From assembly GCA_008694505.1 (NCBI GenBank), contig VZDJ01000052.1, forward strand, positions 3,365,245 to 3,429,244: a stretch of DNA of 64,000 bases, in the 5' to 3' direction. Origin of the DNA: Cyanoderma ruficeps. Its lineage: Eukaryota > Chordata > Aves > Passeriformes > Timaliidae. Positions 48,501 through 61,310 of the stretch are shown here, piece by piece (position 1 is the stretch's first letter; each line of letters opens with the position of its first letter). The translations under genes were made by a program, and so were the position numbers. Under the pieces are notes generated by a model. That model saw nothing but the letters and a program-made list of their open reading frames with translations. It did no database searches and was not told where the DNA came from.

Positions 48501-51500
48501 ATCAGGGCTATGAAACAACCCAGAGAGTGAAAATAGATCTCATTCTGAAACTATAGGCTAGGAGGAGTTGTTTTAAGATGAAGAGGAGCTCCCCAGTCAA
48601 AGCTACATCTTAAAAATAGGAATCTGTGCATCATGCAGAGTCAAAGTGTCTTTTTCCAAATGAAGCCTTGCATCCAGTACCTCTGGACATTTTATGGGAG
48701 GCCAGTTTTTACTTCCTTAAAGTGGTTTTGTAGTTCTCTTGTTTCGACAGACAACTTCTCCACCAAGCACCGAGCACCTGGGACAGCCACACAGAACCTC
48801 CTGATTAAAGTGCTGCACAATCCAGAAAAGCTGCAGCCACACTTCTCCTCCATCCCCATCCCTCACTCACTGCAAGGGGGCAGAGCTCATTTGGGTTCAA
48901 AACCTCCATCCCAAAGCTTTGGTTTTTGCTTGTTGGTGGCCGGAGGGTCACTGCTTGCAAACCAAGAACTTTAAGCAAAAGCTAAAAATGCATTTTGGTC
49001 TGCCCTGTGTTAAAAAGAGGGTTATTTATCTGGATGCATTCACAACACGTTGCCATGCTCACCACTAACACCAGCCATGAGTACAATATGGAAAGAGAAG
49101 GAGGTGAAAGAGCCACGTGTTGCCAATCTATCTTTCTTCCAAATCTTCTGTTTACAGACAGGAATAGAAGTGAATCATTTCTCAAAAAGAAACCAAACAA
49201 AGCCCAGGCAGTTACATACTTATGTTATACTGGCTCCTAAATTCTGCCAGAAGCCATTTTTAGCATCCTAAAACAGTTTTAGCATCCTCTTCACACTGCC
49301 CCCGCTTAGCTCATGTGAATTTTAGTTCTAAACCATAAATTTATCTTAAAACACCCCCTAGACAAGTTTGATTTCCAAGCTGCATCAATCATGAAACCAC
49401 ACAAGACTGAAGAGTGTTTTTTGGGGACTGCCAAAAAGATATCTATATTTAAGATACATCATTCTTTAAACAAGTGATCAACACCTTTTCATGTAACTAC
49501 AGTGGCAAGATTGGAGATGCAAAGTAAAATAAATCCAAAAATATCTGGGAAGCTGTTTTTTTTATCACTTATGCATGATGCTAAAGTAATCTGATTCTGA
49601 AAGTGATTGGAAATAATCACAGGTGTAACATAACCTTTACACTAATTTAAAAACTTCCCAGAAAAGAGCTTAGCTTTGCACCAGTTTAGAGATGTTGTCT
49701 TTCATTAACCAGAGCTGGGCAGCTTCTGACCAGAAAGTATTTTTAAAAAATACCAGGATTAAAGCCCAAAGAGTTCTACAGAACTGTATCTTTTCCAAAT
49801 AATGCAGTTTGTCAAAGTGGGTGTGCACCAGAATGTTTTTACTCTACCCCCTACCTCAGTCCTTTAGAAAAGTTTTCTACAGGACAGCTGTAACAGGGAA
49901 AGGGAATCAAGTGAGAGAAAATGTTTCTGGAGCTCTGCTTTCCCATATTACAGTGTTTGGAGACAGAAACCTGCTGAACAGTTCTAACACATATGCTTGG
50001 AGACTTAATTTGAATTATGTGGTAAAACTGAATGTGCATAAAAATTGAACACTTCTGTATATGATAATTAAATACTTCCCTCATGCAAATAAATTATCTT
50101 TGTGATTACACAACATCTGAGTAGATTATTTATTTTAAATCTACTCTTTTCATATTTCCCATTTAACATTTCCCAACACTTACGGTGCAAACTCCAAGGT
50201 ATCACAGAAGGATTGTGTGGCACTTCCAGTAGGAAAAGGGGAGCAAGAGCAAACTCTTGTACACAGTTCTCCTTGCAGCAGGACAGAGGACTTGGTCAGC
50301 TCAGCCCCTGGAGCTTTGCTTTGGCACTGTTCCTCTGCTTTCCTGGGGAGGTCCTGAGCAGAAAAGTCTGGCAGGTACAGCCTGTGGCACTAAAGCTCTT
50401 AAAATCCCAACACAGAGCTGAATTTCACACCTTGGTAGGGTGACTTAGTATTACTAACTTCAAAAAAATGGCACAAGTTTAGGCCAGGCAACCACCTGCC
50501 ACCAGAGGGTTAAAAATCAAGCTGGTTTTCACTTCTATTGAATTATGCATGCATGTGGTGAAAACATTTTAGACTTGATGCTTCATTACCATTAGTCAAA
50601 TAGTTTGTTCTGACTATGTGGTAAAAAAAGAGGACCTTCCTTCTGTTCTTAGGTGCTTTTTCCTGGTTTTGAGAAATAGATTTATTCTTAAGTATTCAGT
50701 GCTCTGGTTTGGTAAAATAGCTTGAAATTTATGAGCTGTCTGATAAGAAATTACCCTGCCAGGCAGAATTCATTTCTAACCCCTGACTGGATGCAAGTAA
50801 CTTTTTAAACCAACAGACTGAGGCACTGCAAATAGTTCTTTTCAATAATGGATAGTATCCATATTTCCTCCCATAAAAAGGTTTCTCATCAGAGAACCAT
50901 TCCCAGTGGTTAATCCAGACATTTACACCTGTATGTGTCTACCTGGCACAATACCCGACTGCTTCTCTCATTTGCTTTTCCCTCTGGATCTCAGTGTTGG
51001 CATTTAAATTCCATTCTGCCTTGTCCTCGATGTAGAAGCATAACAAACACCAAAGAAGTCCATTTAAACTTTAGAGCAGAGCCAAAATAGAGTAGCCCAG
51101 AAAGTTTTTGATTTTTCTAATCCTGTTCTAGATTTGGACTGCTCTTTTACTGTAAGAGTCCAGGTGCCTGTCCCTCATTACAGCCTTGTTTTCCCCATTC
51201 CCATTTGATGTGGCCATTATTAAATTAACTGAGATGTCACCAATCTAAAATTAAAACTCCTTTCACATTCCTTGCCTTCCTCTCCTTCCCTTTGGCCACC
51301 TTTGTGGTTTCATATTAAATACACTAAAAAACATATTTTCTCTCTTTCGTTGCTACCCAAGACTTGCATAAAATCAGGAAAGCTTTTAGTCCTCATCAGA
51401 GATTTGAATTTCCATCCTGTTTTAAATTATGGAGGGCACATTTTCCAATGAATAAACACAGTGATGGAAAAATTCCCAAGCATTTCCCATAGCCATACAT

Positions 51501-52554
51501 ACAACATTAACTAATTTACCAGGTATCAAACTGCCAAGGCAGAGACCAGGTCCTTCTTATCCATCCATCCAAGAACAGCAGACTCCAGTGTTATTTAAAT
51601 AAGGTGCAGAAAATAAAAATACAGGCAGAAATATGAGAATAAATTACAACATGAAAAGGAGGAAAAAAAAATAAAGTCTGTAATAATACAACAGAAGCAA
51701 AGTCCCCAAATGTTTGGATGCTGGCAACAGAGGTGACAGGAAGAATGCTCCCATCATCCATTTGCTCTCTGTATCCCTCTCTTTAGAACTCTCCAGCAGA
51801 TTTTTATTCATGCCACCAGCTCCAGGGCACAGATCATGTCTGTCTGCGTCAGTCATGTGGATACTGATGCAAAACAGGTCGATGCATTGACTCTGCAACT
51901 CAGCCATGGCAGCAGGTAAAAGGAGACTTTGACTCTTAGCTCTGTTTTCGGAGAAGCAGAGAGGCAAAGCGCTGGGAAGGACAATTCTTGGCCAGAAAAA
52001 GTCACCTGGAGCTTTTCTTGGGCCCCTGTTAGAACTCCAGGGAGGTATTTTCCTGCGTATCTTATCCTGGCTGTCCCTCACCAAGGCCAGGCAGGACACT
52101 TTTCTCAAGCAGGGAGTCACTGTCTCCTCCAACAGCACCCAGCCTGTCCACTCTCCCATGGATGCACCTGGGGACAATCTGGAGCAGCCACCAGGCTTTA
52201 AAGAAATATGGCTCCTAAGTAGACACTGCATTCTTATGGGTCAGAGCCCTTGGCACCCTATTTTGAAGTTACACAAGCAAATAGATGAAAAATTCCCTCT
52301 CAAAGATTATTCACTACAGCACAGACAGAAATGCCCCAGTTCTGATTCATTTTTTCTACATTTTTTTCTTTTATACCTGAATATGCCCCTGTGTGATATT
52401 TGGATGTAATGGCTTGGCATTACAAAGTGAGTAAGTGCCTTAAAGAGAACGGGTCTCATTCAGTGATGGTTTCTAATTAGTGTAATTTGATTTTTCCTTG
52501 AGCATATTTCTTGGAAAATGCTTCTCTTGCTTTGCTTCTGAGAAATGCAATTTG

Positions 52555-52734
52555 CTAACATTTGTCTGATCCTAAAATTGATTTGACCTTCTGCAAATAA
52601 TCTGACTTTCCAGCAGGTTGCTGAACTTCTGGAAGTGCATTAGGTTGTCCATAGAACACAGCTTTCTCTTGTTTATTCTGGATAGTCTCTTCATATAACT
52701 GATGGAAACACTTCCAAAGCTTTTGTAAAAATAA
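52555..52734 (-). CDS. candidate terminal coding exon, minus strand, unrecognised protein
   Basis: On the minus strand a long pyrimidine-rich tract ending TTCCTTGAAG could serve as an acceptor. It is followed by 59 sense codons and a TAG stop. The peptide looks protein-like: LFLQKLWKCF, then HQLYEETIQNKQEKAVFYG, then a Pro-containing linker and SDYLQKVKSILGSDKC at the end. It has a mixed, amphipathic composition and AT-ending codons unlike the GC-driven chance frames nearby. I do not recognise the family. No poly-A signal was seen in the first 150 bases after the stop, and I found no convincing upstream exon to its right. It could also be a fragment of a processed pseudogene. Confidence 0.3.
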   Translation of the reverse strand, partial: LFLQKLWKCFHQLYEETIQNKQEKAVFYGQPNALPEVQQPAGKSDYLQKVKSILGSDKC

Positions 52735-53042
52735 CTTCAAGGAACAGATAAAGAAAAAAATGAAATTCCAAGGGAATATGTAATAACATATTTTAGTGGA
52801 CACAGGGAGGGATAACTACCTTTGAACCAGCTCTGTTTCCAAAGCTGTGAGTCTTGCACGCCATGGCCCACTCCTTCCCGGCATGGATCGCTGCTATTGA
52901 GCTCATTACCCTCATGTTTTTAATTACAATGAGCTGCAAGTGGCAAGATTTCATCTGTACCTGTTATGTCTTTGGAGAAACATCATGTAATTCAAGAATG
53001 AGCTGGGTGAGTTACCTCAGCTCACCCCCTGTTGGTTTGCAG

Positions 53043-53186
53043 GCCTGTACGGGAAGATGAGGAAGCCGTCGATCCTGATATGGGATGAAGGAGCACCAGA
53101 CACACACGGGTCACCTGAGAGAAAAACCTCCTGGCAGGGGAAGAAGGCTGCCAAGGCTCCACGCAGGAACTGCTTATTGCAGACAG
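53043..53186 (+). other. candidate 144-bp exon, plus strand
   Basis: A strong acceptor (pyrimidine-rich tract ending in TTTGCAG) and donor (ACAG, then GTACAG) delimit 144 bases. One frame is open throughout and would begin and end in phase 1. A second frame gives a short acidic peptide (PVREDEEAVDPDMG) before a stop, as at a protein C terminus. Neither product is recognised. A noncoding RNA exon is the safest reading. It runs opposite to the candidate minus-strand exon at 52.6 kb. Confidence 0.25.
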
Positions 53187-54475
53187 GTACAGCTGAACAT
53201 CTTGCACTTCTCTGACAATGGCTAGGTGAGGGGAAAATGTCTTTATAACGTTGCAGCCAATACAGGGTTTTTTTTTTTCTTAACATCCTTTCCAAAATTT
53301 CAAAAGCAAAGCTCTTGTTTGTGGCCACTTCTCACCAGGGCTGGTCATGGACAGCTTAAAATGTGGGTTTAAAGGTTTTAGCTAATATTCTGGAAAAATA
53401 TTGCTCTCTCAGACTGGACTTTTAAAGAAGACTACCTGGGTAGGACAGAGCCAACATGTGCACAATCAGCTCTGCAGAGCTCCCACTGTCCCAGCTGAAT
53501 TTCTTTCTCCTGACACAGAAAGTAAAACCCCGTGGCTCCCATCAGCAAAATGCAATTCAGTAACTGGCAGCACCGGACTTTATCAGATGGCAGAAATTCT
53601 CCTCCTGGTTTGCTCTTCCCATGGAAGATGCTGCTCTAGCATCCACTAGGAAGAGCTGTGTTGTCAGAGCTAGTTGTTTGTAGGAAGATTTCCTGCTCAG
53701 AAATAACCCTCTAATTAAAGCATGGCTTTATTTATTTACATGTCATTCGTTTCTAGTTACTTATTCAATTATAAATTACAAACAATAATTAGCTTTATCT
53801 GCATGTGAAATCTCCTCTGTGAGACTGCCACCACTGGAAGGTGTTCTCTGGGCTTGCAAGAGCCTCCCCAACACAGGCAGGTTCTGGCCCTAGGGAAGAG
53901 ATGACTCCGGCTGTGGTGTCCCAATGCACTTAGTAAAAGAACAGTAACAAAAAAAAAATTGTAAGAGCAGGCAGCTAAATACACCTTCATGAAATACCAG
54001 GAAAAAGTAGGCATCTCCTCCTTTCCCAAGTGGAAAGTATTAGATGTGGAATGTATCCCAGAAAGGTAAGATAAACAATCAAGAAATCTCTCTCCCAACT
54101 GCATTATTCTCTTCTCTCTCTCTATCCTTACTCCTGACAAGCCCTGCCCTGGATCCCAGGAGCCAGCACTGGGAGGTGCAGCACTGATGGTCTCCCTGCT
54201 GGACCTCCTGCTGCAGCTTCTGTGACTCAGGTCATGTTTGAGGGGCACACGTGCACAGTGTGGAGGGAGCTCAGCCTGTGAGCAGCCCCTTCCCCACAGC
54301 CCTGGTGCAAAGAGCAGTGGTAGGAGCAGGACAGAGAGCAGCACCTCCAGGGTGTACAGTCTGGGAATCCAAAGCACAAAGAGGCTGTGCTAAAAAAGAT
54401 TTTTTTTTTGACACATTAATGTTGTATTTTGCTATTGAGTTAGTGATTGAAACAGTGTCACTTTTCTGTTTGCAG

Positions 54476-54579
54476 CTCTCTGCATCTCAGTCCTCTTTCA
54501 CCCACTGACCTGTGTCCTGAGTCTCCTGAAGAGAAGCCCACAGCTGCTTGTGTCTCTGCTGAAGTCCAAAAACTGACAG
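54476..54579 (+). other. candidate 104-bp exon, plus strand
   Basis: An acceptor (TTTTCTGTTTGCAG) and a donor (ACAG, then GTGAGG) frame 104 bases. One frame is open and would encode a Ser/Pro/Glu-rich peptide (SLHLSPLSPTDLCPESPEEK at its start). If this exon were joined to the one at 53043-53186 in that exon's open frame, a stop would follow near the end. The pair therefore fits a noncoding transcript or the end of a reading frame. Not recognised. Confidence 0.25.
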
Positions 54580-57500
54580 GTGAGGCAGCACCCTCACAGC
54601 TCAGTTCTCCCCCATCACCTCCTGCACCTCTTTTACCTCTACTGGGACAGGGAAGGGAGACCCAGGTGGTGGGGAGAGGGCTGGGAGAACGCTGACACCT
54701 CAAGGACTCTGCCTTTCTGCATCAATGTGGCCCCGAGGAGTCCAGCCTGGGGCACAGCAGTACATTCCACAAGGCCAGGCAGCTCAGTCTCCAGCACTGA
54801 GGCAGAGCAGTAACTGCTTTCCAGCATCTCACTGGATTTTAAGATGCACAATAGTTGCTCTTAAAGGGCAAACCCCAAAATGTCCTGTCTCTTGTTCACT
54901 GCTGGACCATCTCTCCCCAGTTCCTGTATTCTCACTGCTACAGGCTCCAAAGGCCCTTGAATTCCATTTACTCCAGCACATGGCTGGAAGAGCAAGTGAA
55001 ATAGTGTTCCCCAACATCCCTGCTTGAAAGAAGCACCCAGAGCACCCCATGATTCTCTGGTCCAGGCTTTAGGACAGGAGAGAAAACAGAAAAAAAAATT
55101 AAAACCTGAAAATAGAAAGCCAGACAGTTCATGAGATGACCTGCCCGTGTCCCCACTGGGTGGTCTAATCTTTTCTTGCTGAAGGGGAGAGAGTCCCTGG
55201 CTCTCCATGTAACCCTATTGCAGGTGTCTGGTTCTCATCTTTAACCTCTCTGAGTGTTGGATCAGGGCCATAAAGCAGGCTCTGGGTGTTGCACGGAACC
55301 CAGAGGTGGATACAGCCTGTCAGCCCCTGCCCTGTGTCACAGTGGCCGCTGCAGCAGCTGGGCTGAGGCAGCACAGGCAGCCAAGCAGCAGCAGGAATGA
55401 GCTGAGGGAAATGAGCAAACAGCACAGAAGAGCTAAAACCCTCCTGCTGTCTTTCAGCCAGGAAGGAAACCTACGGAGCACTACACATTAGCACTGTCAC
55501 ACCACAATGGAGAGAAGGAGCATAGCTGGGATCAGAAGTGACAAACTCCTGGCAGCAGGGGATTACGAGCAGTGACTTCAATTGCAAGACAACAAAAACC
55601 CTTGGATGAAGACAGAAGATATCTTCAGAACCATGACACAGGTCTGCAACTCCCTTGCAAGTCTAATCTGTAAGGAAGAGAACACCAAGACACTGAAATT
55701 TTGGGTTGTTCATTACAATGCTGTACTGTGCACACTGGGATATGCACAGAGGAAAAAACATCTGAGGTAAAAGGAAATAAAGGAAGAACTCTGCTGGGAA
55801 GCGAAACGCTGGGGCTTGGCTTCCATTATCTAAAGCCACAACTCAAAACTGCCTGACTGATGATAAGAGATGTCACCCTCCCAGGGAGCTGGATCCAGAG
55901 AGGGAAAGGAAAGCTTTCAAAACAGCTTCTGTAAGACATTAAACCAGCTTAATATCAAATCAGAGTGAAAACAAACATTTTAATTCTGTAACATCAAAGC
56001 ACTGAGAGAGAACATGCTAAAGCAGAAAATTCCTGAATTAAAAGCTTGAGGTTTTAGTCTTTACACATTTGGCAAATAACCAGTTACATGAATAATGCCA
56101 AACCCATACATTCTGCAGAACATCCCAGGAAATGTTTCCTTTAGTCAGAATCCTGCTTTGAGCCAGTGTTGTCAACTCCCTCAGTGCAAAATCCCATTCT
56201 GTGCACATAACCCTGTACAATTTCAGCTGATAATCATTATTTTCTCCTCCAAAATATGGCAGGGGACACGTGTGGGCTGCTGCAGGGCTACTGCTTCTCT
56301 CCCAAAGTGACCTTCAAGCAAGGGATGCTGCCTGCTTGTGTACGCTGTGGTATTCATGCTCTGGAATTAGAGACGTTATGTGAGCAAAGCTCCTGAAGAC
56401 CTCAGTGGAAGTTCTGCTGGCCCGAGGACTTGGGAATGGCCTACATTTGTTTATAAAGCTTTCCAGTCCGTTGGGATACAGGGAACTACTGTGTGCAAGC
56501 ATAAAATTATGACTGTGAGGCAATACCACCATGAGATAAATTATAATATAACTGCACTTAAAAGTATGTTTAAGACAAATTAGTTATATCAAACTAACCC
56601 CAAAGTTCTAGACTGCTGAAGCTGACTAAGGGATCTGAATGCCCCAGATGCTTTTAATTTGAGTGGGAATGAGGGATTTGAATTCCTAAAATAGTGTTGA
56701 ATGTTTCATCGCTAACACAGAACACAAAAGAAAAAAGAAAGCAACTGGCTTTTCAAGCCTACAAACCTGGCCAAAAGATTCTGGCAGCATCTTTTTAGAC
56801 ACATCTCTCCAAGAATACAGTCATTAAAATTAGAGATTCAGAAAATCCTGAAAGGATTCCAAGTCTTGATGAATGTTTTCAGAAAAAAACCCCAACAATT
56901 CCAACATGCTTTTCAATAGATCACTTTGATCCATTTAATAGAAAAATGTAATTGGGCTATAAAAGTCTGCTAAAAGAAAAATAGCTTTAGCACCAAATCC
57001 CATGTCCTGCATCTCAGAACAGAAACAACTGATCACCCAAGACCTGTTCTTTCACCTCAGTCTCAACTCCAATACTTCCATTTTTTGAGCCTTTTTAAGA
57101 AAGTGCAGAATTGGACTTCAAATAGAACAGATTTTCCTGGACAACACTGTAAAATTATTTCCCAACAGAACCAAAATGCTAGTGGTGATGGAGAACCAGA
57201 AGGAAGCTGGTTACATGAACACATCCTTTTACCACTTTAAATTATGTTAACAAGTAATCTACAAGCCAATATTATTCCTTTACAGATGTCTGCATGCCTG
57301 TCAAAAGATACTGAGAGAGCACCCCCTTGGATTAAATACTTTCCAGCATTGTCACTCCCTTAGTAGCAGTCTCTCTCTATTTTTGGGGACACTTTTCTCC
57401 TGACTTTCCTCTCCTGAGCTGGGGCCAGACACAGGAACAGCTCCATAGGAGCCAGAGCAGGTACCACCCACCTCCACACTGGATATTGGGAGGTGTTTCA

Positions 57501-59133
57501 GACAGCCTGAGGTGAGACATTTCCCTTTTATTCATTTGTTTATTGTATTCAGGGAAGGACAAAGAGGAAGGAGAAGGCAGGGAAGCAAAATAATGATTAG
57601 TGTAATGGGATTTGCTATTCTTGTTAATAGTTTAATCAATATAAACATATACAGAACCCTCTGACGTGCTTGCCATGCTCAAGTGTCTCTATAATTAGCT
57701 CAACACTCTTAAGCCATGGTTAGTATCACCTGCACCTCTACTACTCACTTCTGCAACAACAACAACAAACAAGGCAGGACTGGGATTTCCTGTGTCTAAA
57801 ACTCAGCCATGCACAAGTGACCATGCCATGGTGTGTCCTTGGCTGTGCTGGATACTCCAGACACACAATGTGGATGTGACAGGCATTGGGACAGGTAGGA
57901 CTTGCTCAATATGAGCAGGATAATCCTGTGGGTGCTGTGCTCCAAGACTCTGCTTGCACCAGATTTGCAGATGGAGCCACACGTGCTTCTCACCTGCACT
58001 GGAGACAGCCCAATGCTTCCAAGGCTTTGCAGATCACACACACCTGCATCCTGTGCTTGTCACACAGTTTTTCCTCAGAGGAATAACTTAGCAGCAGCCC
58101 CTGACTTGAGAGTTCATCAATGAGGGACTGAAGAGATGCAAAAATAGGAAAGCACAGTAGGATGAGGCAGAGCCGGTCCCAGGGTGGGACAGCACAGGCC
58201 CAGGGAGGTCACTGCAGTGAGCCTGGTGGTGCCACACGGGCTTTGCTGAGTTTTGCCCTAGAGCATTTGTATTTGAAATTCATACCATGTCAATTATGGG
58301 ATGTTACTGGTGTTTTACCACAGGACACAGCAGGTGTTCTAAGGAGCCACAGGCCTTCCTTACAATCCATTACCTTGATTTTAGGCAGAGAGAGAAAGTT
58401 CGTGTTAACTTTTGCTTTCATCTCTCTAAATAGATAGTGCCAAAAGCACATATAAACATCCTCTTGGTGTATCAGTATAAAGCTCATCCAAAAGGCTTAA
58501 AACTGACTTTGAAATAAGCTGAGACAATCTCCAAATTGACAAGTGCAAGGCAGGGGGGGAAATAATCTCTACAAATGGCAGATTTCCCTGTGGAACAGCT
58601 TTCCCCACTGCCAAGCTCGAAGGGGGGGACACTCCTCCATCCAAATGCCTGTGCCCACAACCTCATGAGAGGGAAGTTGTGCCATTTATAGCTGCCCCTC
58701 TGTGAGCAGACACAGCGTTGAAACAGTGACTGCCACAGGCAGCATCTGTCCGAGGAGCCTGGATTCCACCAGAGCACAGGAACTCGGGAACATGAAGTCA
58801 CAAGATGAGTTTGCTATAATGTGTCTAATTTATTTCAGCATTCCCTAGGGATGAAAAAAAAATAGCAAAAAATAACTATAGGCAATGCTGTCGTATCAGC
58901 TCTAAGAAGCATGAGAAAGCACAACTGCAAGAAACAATGTCTTGTAGGTAGGCGAGTTATTTTGGCCTTTTAATTTTAATTTTTTTTTTTAATAAGAAAC
59001 AACTCACAAGTTTCCACTGTGCCACTTGGATGCCCTTTGCCCTGCACTGTGTCACAGGTCAGCTCGTGCCCAAGGCAAAGCCTGAAATACCATTCCCCCC
59101 TGGAGCGCCAAGATCATCACTGCACAAACACTT

Positions 59134-59227
59134 CCCAACAGATGCAAATACTGATAACCCACACCAGAAAAGCTCCACACATCCCAACAGATGCAAATAC
59201 TGATAACCCACACCAGAAAAGCTCCAC
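59134..59227. repeat. perfect 49-bp tandem duplication (1.9 copies)
   Basis: Copy one starts at 59134 and copy two at 59183; the second is cut short at 59227. The two copies agree over the whole 45-base shared span. Each contains the octamer ATGCAAAT inside AACAGATGCAAATACTG. Lack of mismatches suggests a recent event, ongoing homogenisation or an assembly artefact. Confidence 0.95.
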
Positions 59228-61204
59228 GCTTCCAAGGAGAAGTTGAATACCAATACAATCCTCCCTTGCCTAGGGCCAGCAGCACAAACCTCAAACACCC
59301 ATCAAAATCTTAAATACCCACTGAAACAAGACTGAATCCTTGTTTCCAAAGAGATGTCCCACTCCTCTGCCTCTTTTCCAATGGATGTGAGAACCTGTCC
59401 CCCTCTATAGACAGGGCAGTGAAACTGACAGGAGCATTACAGAGTGACCTGGGGAAAAGAGAAAGCCAGGGGGTCTGGAGTCCTAATCCAGTGTTCCAGG
59501 GGCCATTCATATGCCAGACAGGCTTTAGATAATGCTGCTGACTGATCAGCCCACAACATTTGAACGTGAACATTTCTGTCAAAGCAATCTTAACATTTTC
59601 AAGAGTTTGGGTTTAGGAAACTGAGATCAAGCCCATCAGACGTTGGTTGTCCCACCAATCAGTTCTCCTAATGAGGAAAATTCAGTGAAACTGCTTTATT
59701 GGAAGCTTGTTTATAAAGCAAGTTCAGAAGCCAAGCAAAAAATCCAGTTACCTTGGTTATTCCCTATTTGTAGTACTACTTCTGCTGCTTGGAGAGCTGT
59801 CAGAAACCTGTCCTACATTACTGCTCTCTATCAGCCTCCAAAACATCACCGAGGGACTGAGGCAAAGGGAGTCTCAAGTTAGATATTGTGATTTACTTCT
59901 TGCTGCATGCACCCTCCTGCCCTGTTCTCCTCTATGCTTGCATATTTAACACTTGCTACTCAAGTAAGTTACACTTACACATTCAATACTTCCAAAATGG
60001 AAAACCTCTGGATAACTAGAGCTGTACTGCTGAGAAGACAAGATTCCCTTTCCATTGAGTTGAGATTACTGGCTCTGATTTAGTTAAGTCCACCTGGATT
60101 CATGCTGGTAGATCAGTGTAAATCAGCCTTAGCAGAACCAGAGGTGTAGAATGGATTTCCAGAGATTTAGTCCACTGGCCTGGGTAGGGGAGGACATGCA
60201 TAGGCCACTCCTCACAGGGTCGAGCTTATTTTGAAAGAGTCACAGACCTCTCCCAGGCAATCTGCTTCAGTCCTTCACACTCCCTTAGTATCAGATTAGT
60301 TACTAAAATTAAAGTGTCCCCACTTTCCCTAGAAGCAATTTAGCCCAAAGATTCTTGTCTTAACTGCCAGGGTCAGGAATACCAAATTTTTGCCTTTTTC
60401 CTTCACAGCAGCTGCCAGTGTTTTGGGGAGGAATACAGTCTTCCCCTCAGCCTTCCTCTCCTGGGGATGAAACCCCCTCCATCCTCTCTAGCAAATCAAG
60501 CCTTATGGACCTTGGCTCAGTCTTCCTGCCTTCCTTTTCATACTCAACCCAGTCCAGCTCAACTTTGAAGTACCCTAGGCAAAAGCAAATGCTCCTGCTT
60601 GCTGGAATATTGCACTTGACACAGGGGGAACAGTCCTGCTCGTGCTCTTAATGTGCCTTTCCTGTAGCAGCATGGTGTTGTTTATTGATGATCAGCTTGT
60701 GAGCCATCAAAATCTTTCATCCTCATTGATAAATCAACTGCACATGTAGCTGTTGGTCCCCAACCTGCCATAACTATAGGATAGCCTATATGGAGATTTT
60801 ACTGCAATACATTAATCTGTATCAGCAGAGGGACAATGCACTGTCCCAGCTGCATGGCAAGCTGATTTTGGTGGGGTTTTTACCACCTCTCCACTTGCAA
60901 GCATCATACTGAACTCCAACCCTGCCTAGCATGCTCACAGCCTTTCCAAAGTGTTGCCAGCTGCAAGTTTAAATGGCATGCTCTCTCTTGCCTCAGCCAT
61001 TCCACAGGTGGAAACAAAAGACAGACACAAAACAAAGCCCCCCCTGAAAACACATCCCAATCGTTTTTCCAACCAGTTTGGCACCCAGATATTTTCAGCC
61101 ATCTCATCATTATAAAAGCACATGTGAAGCAGCTTTAGAACTCAAACCTTTGAATCTTGCGTCTCAGGAAAAAAAAAAAAAGCTGCATGTTGCTCATCCC
61201 TGCA
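59228..61204. other. noncoding stretch, nothing recognised
   Basis: No gene or repeat is recognised. A weak CTCF-like word (CAGCAGAGGGAC) lies near 60825. Confidence 0.6.
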
Positions 61205-61310
61205 ATTTCTTCTAGGTGCTCTACAACAGTGTGGTTATTTGTTCCAGTGTTTTTCCAGGAACAAAAGGTAAGCTGACAGGTCTATAATTCTAGGCCTGCT
61301 TGTTAGCACC
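61205..61310 (-). mobile_element. CR1 LINE fragment, reverse-transcriptase region
   Basis: Read on the minus strand, the segment parallels the CR1 RT block known as 'NYRPVSLTSVPGKVMEQI'. Recognisable pieces are the codons for CQLTF after a degraded NYRP, followed by the W/G-K and E-Q region. The plus-strand reading 'ccaggaacaaaaggtaagct' and 'gacaggtctataattct' is the usual reverse complement signature. Frameshifts show an old dead copy. Boundaries are approximate. Confidence 0.65.

Larger units (their letters stand above)
46891..52554. other. noncoding stretch with a microsatellite and one regulatory-looking block
   Basis: No recognisable gene. There is a (TAA)n microsatellite at 47152-47177, a candidate conserved block at 48230-48500, and an octamer word in AT-rich DNA near 50082. 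A 195-codon minus-strand frame at 51644-52231 begins with ATG. It has no domain, repeats low-complexity hydrophobic residues at its end, and is treated as chance. Confidence 0.5.
52735..59133. other. noncoding stretch with two possible plus-strand exons
   Basis: The two exon candidates are listed separately. A 202-codon minus frame at 53769-54377 has no ATG start and is not called. CT-rich sequence lies near 54110. AT-rich DNA at 57580-57690 contains GTTAATAGTTTAATC, which resembles an HNF1 site. Nothing else is recognised. Confidence 0.5.

Noticed and set aside
50180..50205. YGANSK resembling the SDR active-site YxxxK
   Set aside because: The Lys is one residue too far from the Tyr, and nothing around it resembles the family.
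51644..52231. 195-codon minus-strand frame starting with ATG
   Set aside because: No domain, no conserved-looking segment, low-complexity hydrophobic end; roughly the longest chance frame expected in such a window.
53769..54377. 202-codon minus-strand frame with a signal-peptide-like start
   Set aside because: The frame begins with GTG, not ATG, includes a low-complexity GAGA stretch and matches no family.
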